This document shows, piece after piece, positions 43,025 through 52,087 of a DNA stretch of 64,000 bases. Each line of letters opens with the position of its first letter. Position 1 is the stretch's first letter. A program made the translations under genes and the position numbers. The notes under the pieces are model-generated. The model saw nothing but the letters and a program-made list of their open reading frames with translations. It was not told where the DNA came from and did not search any database. This DNA is from Micromonospora sediminicola (GTDB taxonomy: Bacteria; Actinomycetota; Actinomycetes; Mycobacteriales; Micromonosporaceae): positions 1,667,001 through 1,731,000 of the forward strand of contig NZ_FLRH01000004.1 of NCBI RefSeq assembly GCF_900089585.1, given 5' to 3'.

Positions 43025-44833
43025 TCACAGACGCCAGAGCTGGAAGGTGGGGCCGTCCGCCGGCAGCGTCACCGTGCCGTCGGCGGACGGGCGCAGCGCC
43101 GCCGCGCCGCCGTAGACGTTGTCGGCGGCGGGCAGGCCGGTCAGGCGGACCGGGGCGCCGGGGGCGCGGCGGGCCAGGGCCAGCACCGTGCCGGTCGGCG
43201 CCTCGCGCAGGAACACCAGCGTGTCCGCGTCCGCGTGCACCCAGCGCAGGCCGCCGTGCCGCAGCGCCGGCTCGTCGCGGCGCAGCGCCAGCAACGACCG
43301 GTACGCGTCGAACGTGCGCCGGTCCCAGCTCTCCGGCCGGTGCCACGGCATCGGGGTCCGCGAGCCCTCCCCGTTGGTGCCGGTCAGCCCCAGCTCGTCC
43401 CCGGCGAACACCACCGGCGTGCCGGGCATGGTGGCGAGCAGGCCGGCGGCCACCTCCTGCCGGGCCGCGTCACCGACCACGGTGCGGATCCGGGCCGAGT
43501 CGTGCGAGCCGAGCAGCTGCCACGAGTGGGTGTACGACCGCCACGACACCAGCGACCGGTAGGTGTTCATGGTCGCCAGGACCGCGCCCGCGTCCCGCCG
43601 CCGCACCCCGCCCGGGGTGCCGAGGAAGTTCGGCACCGGGTCGTCGCCCGCGCGCAGCCAGGACCACACCGGGTCGGTGAAGCCGACGTAGTTCATCGTT
43701 CCGTGCCAGCCGTCCCGGTCCAGGTCACCGGTGTGGTCGTGGCCGTGCTCGGCGAGCAGCAACGCGTCCGCCCGGGTCTCGGCGACCACCTCACGCAGCA
43801 GCCGCGCCACCTCGTGTGTGTAGGCGTCGGCGCCCCGCCGGCCGGTCATGTTCGCCACGTCCACCCGCCAGCCGTCCAGCCCGTACGGCGGGCGCAGCCA
43901 GCGGCGCAGCAGCGAGTCCTCGGCGGTGGCGAACCGGCGGCGCAGCTCCGCGCTGCCCCAGTTGAGCTTCGGCAGCGACTTGACCCCGTTCCAGGACTCG
44001 TAGTCCTGTCCGGGCAGGTCGAAGTAGTACAGGTCGCGTTCGGGCGCGTGCACGTCGGAGACGGCGGCGGTGAACCAGTCGTGGGCGTCGCCGGTGTGGT
44101 TGCTGGTGATGTCGCCGAGCAGCCGCCAGCCCCGGGCGTGCACCGCGTCGGCGAGCCGGGCCAGCGCGGCGTCGCCGCCGAGCAGCGGGTCGACCGTGTC
44201 GAAGCTGGACGCGTCGTACCGGTGGTTGGAGCGGGCCGGGAAGACCGGGGTGAGGTAGACCGTGTTGACGCCGAGCCGGTCCAGGTGGTCCAGGCGTTCG
44301 GTGATCCCGTCGAGGTCGCCGCCGTAGAACTGGCGGGGCGTCTCCGGGCCACGGCCGATCACCGGGGTGTCCCAGTCGCACGGGATGGCCCAGTCCGGCG
44401 CGGTCCGGGTGTCGGCGGCGGCGGAGCGGGCGAACCGGTCCGGGAAGATCTGGTAGATCACCGCGTCCCGGGCCCAGGCCGGCGGCGGCGCGTAGCTGAC
44501 CAGCTTGAAGTCGCCGTGGTCCGGCACGTCGTGGGCGGCCGTGCCGGCCGCGTTCAGCCAATGGGCACCGCGGTCGCCGTCGAGCAGGAAGCGGTAGTTG
44601 CTGACCGGGTTGCGGACCTCGACGTCGGCCCGCCACCACACGTCACCGTTCTCGGTGCGGTCGACCACCGCCTCGGCGAAGTGCGGCTCGCCGTCGCCGG
44701 TGGTGCGCAGGTGCACCTGGCGGACGCCGGCGCCGGCGGGCACCCGGACGAAGACGGGAACGGTCTGCCCGAGCGCGGGCTCCTGCTCCGGGACGTAGGT
44801 GGCGGACCCGTCGTGGTGCGGTTGCAGGGACAT
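43025..44833 (-). CDS. GH13 neopullulanase/cyclomaltodextrinase-like alpha-glycosidase
   Basis: The 602 residues comprise an N-terminal beta-sandwich of the CBM34 type (1-115), an (alpha/beta)8 barrel from VIYQIFPDRFAR, and a C-terminal beta-domain. Catalytic residues are visible as D325 (DGWRVDVANM), E362 (LLAEHGHD) and D445 (LLGSHDSAR). Also present is FYGGDLDGITERLDHLDRLGVNTVYLTPVF. No signal peptide is seen, so it should act in the cytosol on imported maltodextrins or cyclodextrins. It is 142 bp downstream of malG with a strong hairpin between, so it may be expressed at a lower level than the transporter. Confidence 0.93.
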   Translation of the reverse strand: MSLQPHHDGSATYVPEQEPALGQTVPVFVRVPAGAGVRQVHLRTTGDGEPHFAEAVVDRTENGDVWWRADVEVRNPVSNYRFLLDGDRGAHWLNAAGTAAHDVPDHGDFKLVSYAPPPAWARDAVIYQIFPDRFARSAAADTRTAPDWAIPCDWDTPVIGRGPETPRQFYGGDLDGITERLDHLDRLGVNTVYLTPVFPARSNHRYDASSFDTVDPLLGGDAALARLADAVHARGWRLLGDITSNHTGDAHDWFTAAVSDVHAPERDLYYFDLPGQDYESWNGVKSLPKLNWGSAELRRRFATAEDSLLRRWLRPPYGLDGWRVDVANMTGRRGADAYTHEVARLLREVVAETRADALLLAEHGHDHTGDLDRDGWHGTMNYVGFTDPVWSWLRAGDDPVPNFLGTPGGVRRRDAGAVLATMNTYRSLVSWRSYTHSWQLLGSHDSARIRTVVGDAARQEVAAGLLATMPGTPVVFAGDELGLTGTNGEGSRTPMPWHRPESWDRRTFDAYRSLLALRRDEPALRHGGLRWVHADADTLVFLREAPTGTVLALARRAPGAPVRLTGLPAADNVYGGAAALRPSADGTVTLPADGPTFQLWRL

Positions 44834-44870
44834 GGTGGTGCCTTTCGCGTCGTACCGACAGGGAGTGGGG

Positions 44871-44917
44871 CGGGCACCCGCCGCGGTCGGTGTGACCCGA
44901 CCGCGGCGGTCCGCCCG
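44871..44917 (-). terminator. Hairpin between malG and the GH13 gene
   Basis: CCGCCGCGGTCGG at 44878-44890 and CCGACCGCGGCGG at 44897-44909 make a perfect 13-bp stem with a 6-base loop. CGGGC/GCCCG outer pairing extends it to 44871-44917. It could partially terminate the malEFG message before the GH13 gene. Confidence 0.65.
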
Positions 44918-44975
44918 AGAACCGCTCCGGTGTACGCCGACACGACGCCCTTGCCGCAGCGTGAGCCGAGGAGGC

Positions 44976-45875
44976 TCAGCCCTTGACGGCTCCGGAGGTG
45001 AGGCCGGAGACGATGTAGCGCTGGAGCAGTTGGAACACCAGCACCGTCGGGATCGCGGTGAGCAGCGTGCCCGCCGCGAAGATCCCGAAGTTGTTGTTGC
45101 GTTCGCCCGCCACCAGGCCGTACATGCCGACCGCGAGGGTCTTCGACTCGGTGTTGGTGAGGAACACGTTGGCGATGATGAACTCGTTGATCGACCCGAT
45201 GAACGCGAGCAGGCCGGTCACCGCCAGGATCGGCGCCACCAGCGGCAGCATGATCCGGAAGAAGACCTGCACGTGCGAGGCGCCGTCCATGGTCGCGGAC
45301 TCGTCCAGCTCCTTCGGCAGCGTGTCGAAGAAGCCCTTCATCAGCCAGGTGTTCGCCCCCAGCGCGCCACCCATGTAGAGCAGGAACAGGCCCCACGGGG
45401 TGTTGAAGCCGATCGCCGGGTACAGGTCGGTGACCGTGGTGAAGATCAGGAAGATCGCCACGATGGCCAGGAACTGCGGGAACATCTGGATCAGCAGCAG
45501 CGTGAGCAGGCCGACCCGGCGCCCGGCGAACCGCATCCGGGAGAACGCGTACGCGGCCAGCGCCGACAGGAAGATCGACGCGAAGCTGGCCACGCCCGCC
45601 AGCAGCAGCGAGTTGAGGAACCAGTGGCCGAACGCGGTGCGGTCGAACAGGTTGGTGAAGTTCTCCAGCGACGCCCCGGTCGGCAGCAGCTCGGTGGAGG
45701 AGAGCGTGCCGAGCGGGTTGAGCGCCGCCGAGATCACGAACAGGATCGGGAAGAGGCTGAACACGACCGCCAGCACCCCGACCAGGTGCCGCCAGCCCAC
45801 CTGGGCGAACCACCGGCTGCGCGCCCGGCCGGCCGCGTTGCGGTTGGCCACCGGGGTTTCCGCGATGCTGGTCAC
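44976..45875 (-). CDS. malG: Maltose/maltodextrin ABC transporter permease MalG
   Basis: The 299-residue inner-membrane permease has six helices, starting with GWRHLVGVLAVVFSLFPILFVI. The EAA loop is ELDESATMDGASHVQVFFRIMLPLVAPILAV, which contacts the ATPase. The C-terminus ends in RYIVSGLTSGAVKG, the usual MalG ending. The GTG start overlaps the malF stop (GTGA). No MsiK-type ATPase gene is present here; in actinomycetes it is encoded elsewhere. Confidence 0.95.
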   Translation of the reverse strand: MTSIAETPVANRNAAGRARSRWFAQVGWRHLVGVLAVVFSLFPILFVISAALNPLGTLSSTELLPTGASLENFTNLFDRTAFGHWFLNSLLLAGVASFASIFLSALAAYAFSRMRFAGRRVGLLTLLLIQMFPQFLAIVAIFLIFTTVTDLYPAIGFNTPWGLFLLYMGGALGANTWLMKGFFDTLPKELDESATMDGASHVQVFFRIMLPLVAPILAVTGLLAFIGSINEFIIANVFLTNTESKTLAVGMYGLVAGERNNNFGIFAAGTLLTAIPTVLVFQLLQRYIVSGLTSGAVKG

Positions 45876-47515
45876 GAGTACACCTCCTCCTGCTTGCGGG
45901 TGCGCCGGAAGCTGATCGCCGACACCGTCGCCACGATCGCGAAGATGAAGATCGACACGGTGGCGGCCAGGCCGAACTCGGCGCCCTGCGCGCCGAACGC
46001 CAACCGGTAGGTGTAGGTGATCAGCAGGTCGGTGGCGCCGTTGCGCGGGTTGTCCGGCGCGAACGGCCCACCCTCGGTGGTGAACAGGATCGCGTTGACG
46101 TTGTTGAAGTTGTACGCGAACGACGCGATCAGCAGCGGCGAGAGCGCCACCAGCAGCAGCGGCAGGGTGACCGCCCGGAACGACTGCCAGGGCGTCGCCC
46201 CGTCGACCGAGGTGGCCTCGGTCAGCTCCCGCGGGATGGCCTGCAACGCGCCGGTGGCGACCAGGAACATGTACGGGTAGCCGAGCCAGAGCTGCACCAG
46301 CAGCACCGCGATCCGGGCCGACCAGGAGCCGCCGAACCAGTCGACGTCCAGCCCGAACAGGTTGTTGACCAGGCCGAAGTCGGTGTTGAACATGTCCCGC
46401 CAGACCAGCAGCATCGCGAACGACGGCATCGCGTACGGGAGGATCAGCAGCACCCGGTAGAAGTTCGTGCCCTTCATCCGGGGCGAGTGCAGGGCGAGCG
46501 CGATGGCCATGCCGAGCAGGAAGGTGAGGCCGGTGGAGCCGATCGCGAACGCGAAGTTCCAGGCCAGGGTGCCGAAGAACGGCTTGGAGATGTTCGGGTC
46601 GGTGAGCACGGCGCTGAAGTTCTTCAGCCCGACGTTCACCTTCCAGCCCTGGGTGAGCCGCTCGCCGTCGGCGGCGACGAAGGAGCCGACCTTCTCGTCC
46701 GCGCTCCAGGTCTTGCCGGTCTCGCTGTCCTTGACGCAGTCGCAGCCGGCGTCGTACGCCCGGGCCGCCTTGCCCTCGTAGGCCCGGGTGAGGCCGTTGG
46801 AGCGGATGGCGCCGCCGTCGGTGGGGACGATCAGCGCGGTGATCGCGTCGCTGCGGCCGCTGGCCTGGCCGATGTTCAGCACGGTGTAGCCGTCGGCGGC
46901 GGTGACCTTGCCGCTGAGGCTGCTGACCGTGACGTCACCGGCGTCGAGCTTGCGCAGCCCGCCCGCGTCCCCGGCGAAGACCTCCTTGGTCTTCGGGTCG
47001 CTGAGCAGGAACACCAGGGGGCCGGTGGCCGGGTCGCCCTTGGTGGCGATGCTGAGGTTGTACTCGGTCGAGCCGGGGACCTGCTTCACCGAGGAGGTCT
47101 GGATGGCGACGATCGCGTCGTCCTTGCTGCCCCGGTGGCCGTCGCCGAAGTTCGTGAACGCGGTGCTCGCGGTGTAGAGCACCGGGAAGACCTGGAAGGC
47201 GATCAGGAAGAGCGTGCCGGGGACCAGGTACTTGGCCGGGATGTGCCGGCGGCTCAGGTAGAGGTAGAACAGGCCGGCGGTGGTGACCGCCAGGACACCC
47301 AGCCCGATCCACTGTTCGGCCTCGATGAGCGGGAACGCCGCCCAGATCGCGATCCCGGCCACCAGGCCGAGCAGGACCACCTTGACGACGAGGCCGGTCG
47401 CGGTGATCGGCGCGTGGTTCCGCGCGGTACGGGACGTGCGCGGGAGCCCGGGGCGGGCGGGCTCCCGGCCCGGGGTCTGCGTGGCAGACCCCGGGCCGGA
47501 CAGCGGCGCGCTCAT
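45872..47515 (-). CDS. malF: Maltose/maltodextrin ABC transporter permease MalF with large extracytoplasmic loop
   Basis: The 547-residue permease has two N-terminal helices (40-60, 68-88), a third at 95-118, and then a large extracytoplasmic domain at about 119-310. This is equivalent to the P2 loop of E. coli MalF, which caps MalE. It includes a CDC motif (residues 258-260). The core permease follows, with ELTEATSVDGATPWQSFRAVTLPLLLVA as its EAA loop. The ATG at 47515 shares one base with the TAA stop of malE (TAATG). The protein works with MalG and an unlinked ATPase. Confidence 0.94.
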   Translation of the reverse strand: MSAPLSGPGSATQTPGREPARPGLPRTSRTARNHAPITATGLVVKVVLLGLVAGIAIWAAFPLIEAEQWIGLGVLAVTTAGLFYLYLSRRHIPAKYLVPGTLFLIAFQVFPVLYTASTAFTNFGDGHRGSKDDAIVAIQTSSVKQVPGSTEYNLSIATKGDPATGPLVFLLSDPKTKEVFAGDAGGLRKLDAGDVTVSSLSGKVTAADGYTVLNIGQASGRSDAITALIVPTDGGAIRSNGLTRAYEGKAARAYDAGCDCVKDSETGKTWSADEKVGSFVAADGERLTQGWKVNVGLKNFSAVLTDPNISKPFFGTLAWNFAFAIGSTGLTFLLGMAIALALHSPRMKGTNFYRVLLILPYAMPSFAMLLVWRDMFNTDFGLVNNLFGLDVDWFGGSWSARIAVLLVQLWLGYPYMFLVATGALQAIPRELTEATSVDGATPWQSFRAVTLPLLLVALSPLLIASFAYNFNNVNAILFTTEGGPFAPDNPRNGATDLLITYTYRLAFGAQGAEFGLAATVSIFIFAIVATVSAISFRRTRKQEEVYS

Positions 47516-48768
47516 TACTTGATCTGACCCTGGATGGTCTTGCCAGCGGCCGTGATCGTCTTGGCCGGGTCGGCGCCACCGATGATGGCGGCCTCCGCCT
47601 TGCCGAACGGGTCCCAGATCGCGGCCATGGCCGGGATCGCCGGGAGCACCTGGCCGTTCTTGCCGGCCTCGGAGAACTTGGCCAGGTCGGCGTCCTCGCC
47701 CTTGACCTGGTCGAAGGCGGCGGTCAGCGCCGGCGGGCGCGGCTCGGCCTTGTACAGCGCGACGGCCAGCTCGGGCTTGGTCACGTAGTTGGTGACGAAC
47801 TCCTGGGCCAGGGCCTTGTTCTTGCCCTTGGCGGCCACGTAGAACGCCTGGACGCCCACGAACGGCTGGGCCTCCTTGCCACCGGCGAAGCCGGGGACCG
47901 GGGAGATGTCGTACTTGATGCCGGCCTTCTTGGCGTCGGCCACGGCCCACGGGCCGGAGACCAGGAAGGCGCACTTCTTGCCGGTGAAGGTGGCGATCGA
48001 GTTCTCGCCGGTGATGGAGCGCTTAAGCGCGCCGTCGCCCTTCTCACCGAGCTTCGCGATCTTCTGGAAGGCCGCGATCGACTCCGGCTTGCCCACGCCC
48101 AGGTCCTTCGGGTCGTAGTCGCCGTTGGCGGCGGTGCCGAACAGGTAGCCGCCACCCGAGGTGTACAGCGGGTAGATGTGGTACGCGTCGCCGTTCTGGC
48201 CGGACTGGAGGCAGAGGATCTCGCTGGCCTTCTTCTCCGCCTTGAGCTTCTTGCCGGTGGCGACCAGGTCCTCGATCGTCTTCGGCGCCTCGGGGGCCAG
48301 CTCGGTGTTGCGGAGCAGGGCCACGTTCTCGGTGGCGTAGGGCACGCCGTAGAGCTGGCCGTTGAACGTGACGGCCTTGATGGCGGTCTCGTTGAAGCCG
48401 CTCTTCTGCTCGGCCGGCAGCTGCACCGGGTCGATGGCACCGTTCTGGACCATGTTGCCGATCCAGTCGTGCGCGCCGACCACGACGTCCGGGCCGCTGC
48501 CCTGCTGGGAGGCGGTGACGAAGTTGGTCTGCAGGTCCTTGGAGACGGCCTGGACCTCGACGGTCACGCCGTTCTCCTTGCCGAACTCCTCGGCGAAGGG
48601 CTTGAGGGCGGCGGTGCGCTTGTCGTCGGCCCAGATGACCAGCTTGCCGCCGGTCGCCTTGTCGGCGGACTTCTCGGCGGCCGGCTTGTCGCTGCCGCTG
48701 TCACCACAGCCGGACGCGGCGAGCGCCAGGCCGAGGACGGCGACCACACCCGCGGTACGGATGCGCAT
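47515..48768 (-). CDS. malE: Maltose/maltodextrin-binding lipoprotein MalE
   Basis: The 417-residue lipoprotein has the signal peptide MRIRTAGVVAVLGLALAASGC with the lipobox cysteine at residue 21. The mature part matches MalE: KLVIWADDKRTAALKPFAEEFGKENGV, GPDVVVGAHDWIGNMVQNG, YGVPYATENVALLRNTEL and NKALAQEFVTNYV. The ATG at 48768 is 5 bp after AGGAG; an in-frame ATG at 48786 precedes that site. It heads the malEFG operon, divergent from the LacI-family repressor. Confidence 0.95.
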   Translation of the reverse strand: MRIRTAGVVAVLGLALAASGCGDSGSDKPAAEKSADKATGGKLVIWADDKRTAALKPFAEEFGKENGVTVEVQAVSKDLQTNFVTASQQGSGPDVVVGAHDWIGNMVQNGAIDPVQLPAEQKSGFNETAIKAVTFNGQLYGVPYATENVALLRNTELAPEAPKTIEDLVATGKKLKAEKKASEILCLQSGQNGDAYHIYPLYTSGGGYLFGTAANGDYDPKDLGVGKPESIAAFQKIAKLGEKGDGALKRSITGENSIATFTGKKCAFLVSGPWAVADAKKAGIKYDISPVPGFAGGKEAQPFVGVQAFYVAAKGKNKALAQEFVTNYVTKPELAVALYKAEPRPPALTAAFDQVKGEDADLAKFSEAGKNGQVLPAIPAMAAIWDPFGKAEAAIIGGADPAKTITAAGKTIQGQIK

Positions 48769-48892
48769 CGGTACTCCTGTCGTCATGGTGGCCCGCCGGG
48801 GGAAGGGCGACCACCAGTGGAAACCTCTGAAAGTTCTTGCTGACCGGCGCGGGGGTGCTGCGCCGCTGCTCTCGCATGTTGCGGGGACGTTA

Positions 48893-48945
48893 GCAAGAGG
48901 TTGCAGAGAATGGAAGGGCTTGCAGAAGTGTACGCAAGACTTTGC
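48893..48945. promoter_or_regulatory. GCAA-N4-TTGC and CTTGC...GCAAG operators between malE and its repressor
   Basis: Three related dyads occur: GCAAGAGGTTGC (48893-48904), CTTGC-N10-GCAAG (48919-48938) and GCAAGACTTTGC (48934-48945). They resemble the CTTGCAG/GCAAG motifs controlled by MalR-type repressors in Streptomyces starch genes. Their position fits joint control of malE and the repressor gene. Confidence 0.65.
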
Positions 48946-48965
48946 CGTTGAGCTAAAGTGCCGCC

Positions 48966-50036
48966 ATGCGCGCTCGACTGTCCGACATCGCCCAACAGGC
49001 CGAAGTCAGCGAGGCCACGGTGTCGCGGGTGCTCAACGACCGCCCCGGAGTGGCCCCGGAGACCCGGCAGGCCGTCCTCACCGCCCTCGACGTGCTCGGC
49101 TACGAGCGACCGGCCCGGCTGCGCAAGCGCAGCGCCGGGCTGGTCGGCCTGGTCGTGCCCGAGCTGGACAACCCGATCTTCCCGGCGTTCGCCCAGATCA
49201 TCGAGTCCGCCCTCGCCCCGACCGGCTACACGCCGGTGCTCTGCACCCAGACCCCCGGCGGCGTCCGCGAGGACGAGTACGTCGAGATGCTGCTGGACCG
49301 CCAGGTATCGGGCATCGTCTTCGTCTCCGGCCTGCACGCCGACACGGCCGCGGACCACGACCGCTACCGCACCCTGCTCGCCCGGCCGCTGCCGATCGTC
49401 ATGATCAACGGCTACGCCCCCGGCATCCCCGCGCCCTTCGTCTCCTGCGACGACCGGGAGTCCGCCGAACTCGCCGTCGCCCACCTGGTGGCGCTCGGGC
49501 ACCGGCGGATCGGCCTGATCACCGGCCCGGACCGGTTCGTCCCGGTGCAGCGCAAGGTCGCCGGCTACAAGGCGGCGATGGGGCGCCTCACCGACATCTC
49601 CGACGAGGACCTGACCGAGCTGACCGAACTGTCCCTGTTCGGTGTGGAGGGCGGCGAGGCCGCCGCCGGCCGGCTGATCGAGCGCGGCGCCACCGGACTG
49701 GTCTGCGGCTCCGACCTGATGGCGCTCGGCGCGATCCGGGCGGCCCGCCAGCGCGGCCTGTCCGTGCCCGAGGACATCTCCGTGGTCGGGTACGACGACT
49801 CCCCGCTGATGGCGTTCACCGACCCGCCGCTGACCACCGTGCGCCAGCCGGTCGCCGCCATGGCGGTCGCGGCGGTACGGGCGCTGGTCGACGAGATCAA
49901 CGGCCACCCCTCCCCCAACTCCGAGTACCTGTTCCGCCCCGAGCTGGTGGTACGCGGCTCCACCGCGGTGACCCGCCCCGCGACCGCCCCCAAACGCCAG
50001 CGCCCCGCCCCCACCTCCCTGGCCGTCCCCGCCTGA
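48966..50036 (+). CDS. malR: LacI family maltose regulon repressor (MalR-like)
   Basis: The 356-residue protein has an N-terminal helix-turn-helix with hinge (RLSDIAQQAEVSEATVSRVLNDRPGVAPETRQAVLTALDVLGYERPARLRKR). A periplasmic-binding-like effector domain follows (LVGLVVPELDNPIFPAFAQIIE, GHRRIGLITGPDRFVPVQRKVAGYKAA, DISVVGYDDSPLMAFTDPPLTTVRQP). Location between malE and an alpha-glucosidase, with GCAAG/CTTGC operators at both, makes it the maltose repressor. The ATG at 48966 is the start. Confidence 0.92.
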   Translation: MRARLSDIAQQAEVSEATVSRVLNDRPGVAPETRQAVLTALDVLGYERPARLRKRSAGLVGLVVPELDNPIFPAFAQIIESALAPTGYTPVLCTQTPGGVREDEYVEMLLDRQVSGIVFVSGLHADTAADHDRYRTLLARPLPIVMINGYAPGIPAPFVSCDDRESAELAVAHLVALGHRRIGLITGPDRFVPVQRKVAGYKAAMGRLTDISDEDLTELTELSLFGVEGGEAAAGRLIERGATGLVCGSDLMALGAIRAARQRGLSVPEDISVVGYDDSPLMAFTDPPLTTVRQPVAAMAVAAVRALVDEINGHPSPNSEYLFRPELVVRGSTAVTRPATAPKRQRPAPTSLAVPA

Positions 50037-50046
50037 CCACCCCGTC

Positions 50047-50113
50047 GATCTTGCAGTTTCGGCCCCGACAGAAGGGGTGAAAGCCGCGAGTCACGGGCCG
50101 CAACTGCAAGATC
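50047..50113. repeat. Inverted GATCTTGCAGTT repeat after malR
   Basis: GATCTTGCAGTTTCGGCCC at 50047-50065 and its near complement (18 of 19) at 50095-50113 flank a 29-base spacer. It begins 10 bp past the malR stop and could terminate it. The arms resemble in style the GATCCACACCAG element at 7322. No gene is seen in 50037-50302. Confidence 0.7.
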
Positions 50114-50213
50114 GCGGGTGCGCTCGGGGGCGGCGCTCTGCGCGGGGTGTCCCGGGATGCGGGACGGGGGTGGAAGCGTGATCCTCCTGGCGGGGAGGTG
50201 ATCGGTGTCATTT

Positions 50214-50240
50214 CTTGCGCAAGGAATGCTTGACTCTTGC
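50214..50240 (+). promoter_or_regulatory. MalR-type operator at the alpha-glucosidase promoter
   Basis: CTTGCGCAAG (50214-50223) is a perfect palindrome. It is followed by GCTTGAC and CTTGCAG half-sites to about 50242, and TTGACT at 50230-50235 may be a -35 box. The same GCAAG/CTTGC half-sites occur in front of malE, so one repressor probably controls both. Confidence 0.6.
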
Positions 50241-50302
50241 AGAGCTGGCGCGGCATCCTGCTCAGACACCCTGCGCCACCACAGAACGGGAATCGACATC
50301 CG

Positions 50303-51937
50303 ATGACCTCTGCCCCCACCCCCACGCCGCTGGCCGCCGACGACGACTGGTGGCGGTCCGCGGTCGTCTACCAGGTCTACGTCCGCAGCTTCGCCGACGC
50401 GAACTCCGACGGTGTCGGTGACCTCCAGGGCATCCGGCAGCGCCTGCCCTACCTGCGTGACCTCGGCGTGGACGCGCTCTGGCTGACCCCCTTCTACACC
50501 TCGCCGCAGGTCGACGCCGGCTACGACGTGTCCGACTACCGGGACGTGGATCCGCTCTTCGGCAACCTGACCGACTTCGACGAGATGATCACCGACGCGC
50601 ACGCCCTGGGCCTGCGGATCATCGTCGACCTGGTGCCCAACCACACCTCCAGCGCGCACCCGTGGTTCGCCGCGGCGCTCGCCGCCGGTCCGGGCTCGCC
50701 GGAGCGCGAGCGCTACCTGTTCGCCGACGGCAAGGGCGAGCAGGGCGAGCTGCCCCCGAACGACTGGGAGAGCATCTTCGGCGGCCCGGCGTGGACCCGG
50801 GTGGTCGACGGCCAGTGGTACCTGCACCTGTTCGACCCGGCCCAGCCCGACCTGAACTGGCGCCACCCCGAGGTGCGGGCCGAGTTCGAGGACGTCCTGC
50901 GCTTCTGGCTGGACCGCGGCGTGGACGGCTTCCGGATCGACGTGGCGCACGGGATGATCAAGGCCGAGGGCCTGCCGGACGTCGGCTTCAACTCGATGAC
51001 CACCGGCCAGCGCCAGTCGGAGCTGCTCGGCAAGGGCCGGCTGCCCTACTTCGACCAGGACGAGGTGCACGACATCTACCGCGCCTGGCGGCCCATCCTG
51101 GACAGCTACCCCGGCGGTCGGATGGCGGTCGCCGAGGCCTGGGCCGAGACCCCGCAGCGGCTGGCCCGCTACATCGGCCCGGACGAGCTGCACCAGGCGT
51201 TCAGCTTCGACTTCCTCGACGCCACCTGGTCGGCCGACTCGTTCCGCAAGGTGATCGACACCGCGCTCGCCGAGTCGACGATCGTCGGCGCGCCCACCAC
51301 CTGGGTGCTCTCCAACCACGACCGGCAGCGCCACGTCACCCGGTACGGCGACGGCGAGGTCGGCCTGCGCCGCGCCCGCGCCGCCGCGCTGCTGATGTTC
51401 GCGCTGCCCGGCTGCGCCTACGTCTACCAGGGCGAGGAGCTGGGCCTGCCGGAGGTGCTGGACCTCCCCGACGAGCTGCGCCAGGACCCGGCGTTCCGGC
51501 GCACCGGGGAGAGCCGCGACGGCTGCCGGGTGCCGATCCCGTGGAGCGGCGAGCTGGCCCCGTACGGCTTCGGGCCGGACGGCAGCGAGCTGAGCTGGCT
51601 GCCGGCGCCGGCGACCTGGCGGTCCCTCTCGGTGGCCGCGCAGACCGGCACGCCCTCCTCGACGCTGGAGCTCTACCGGGCCGCGCTGCGGATCCGCGGT
51701 GCGCACCCGGCGCTGGCCGGCCTCGGTGGCATCACCTGGCTGGAGACCGAGCCCGGCGTGCTGGCGTTCCGCCGCACCGCCGGGGACACCGAGCTGACCT
51801 GCGTGGTCAACATCAGCGGCGCCGACGTGACGGTGACCGGCTTCGGCCGGCCGCTCGTCGCCAGCGCCGATCTCACCGAGCAGGGCGACGGGCACGTCCT
51901 GCCGGTGGACGCAGCTGCGTGGTTCGAACGGCGCTGA
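50303..51937 (+). CDS. aglA: GH13 alpha-glucosidase (oligo-1,6-glucosidase/AglA type)
   Basis: The 544-residue cytosolic enzyme frees glucose from malto- or isomalto-oligosaccharides. The barrel begins WWRSAVVYQVYVRSFADANSDGVGDLQGI. Catalytic residues are D213 (DGFRIDVAHG), E278 (AVAEAWAE) and D340 (LSNHDRQRH). IVDLVPNHTS is the conserved GH13 region I. The ATG at 50303 gives a normal N-terminus; the frame is open upstream to 50237 but that part covers the promoter. MalR-type operator motifs lie 60-90 bp before the start. Confidence 0.93.
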   Translation: MTSAPTPTPLAADDDWWRSAVVYQVYVRSFADANSDGVGDLQGIRQRLPYLRDLGVDALWLTPFYTSPQVDAGYDVSDYRDVDPLFGNLTDFDEMITDAHALGLRIIVDLVPNHTSSAHPWFAAALAAGPGSPERERYLFADGKGEQGELPPNDWESIFGGPAWTRVVDGQWYLHLFDPAQPDLNWRHPEVRAEFEDVLRFWLDRGVDGFRIDVAHGMIKAEGLPDVGFNSMTTGQRQSELLGKGRLPYFDQDEVHDIYRAWRPILDSYPGGRMAVAEAWAETPQRLARYIGPDELHQAFSFDFLDATWSADSFRKVIDTALAESTIVGAPTTWVLSNHDRQRHVTRYGDGEVGLRRARAAALLMFALPGCAYVYQGEELGLPEVLDLPDELRQDPAFRRTGESRDGCRVPIPWSGELAPYGFGPDGSELSWLPAPATWRSLSVAAQTGTPSSTLELYRAALRIRGAHPALAGLGGITWLETEPGVLAFRRTAGDTELTCVVNISGADVTVTGFGRPLVASADLTEQGDGHVLPVDAAAWFERR

Positions 51938-52030
51938 GCCGGGTAACCCGCCAACGACCTGGTCGTCCGTTGTGCTCCGCGCCGACGGGCGGCTGGGCTG
52001 CCGACCCCTTGTGGTGGGGGGTGAGGTGGT

Positions 52031-52066
52031 ACCGGCCCCTCGGGAGTCCGCTCCCGGGGGGCCGGT
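52031..52066. terminator. Strong bidirectional hairpin after the alpha-glucosidase gene
   Basis: ACCGGCCCC (52031-52039) with GGGGCCGGT (52058-52066), plus CGGGAG/CTCCCG inside, give a 16-bp stem with one mismatch and a 4-base loop. It lies between convergent stops at 51937 and 52088. Confidence 0.8.
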
Positions 52067-52087
52067 GTCCATCGGGGACCCTCGTCG

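Noticed and set aside
51920-51937. tRNA T-arm-like GGTTCGAA near the end of the alpha-glucosidase gene
   Set aside because: No acceptor or anticodon stems can be formed around it; it codes for the protein's last residues.
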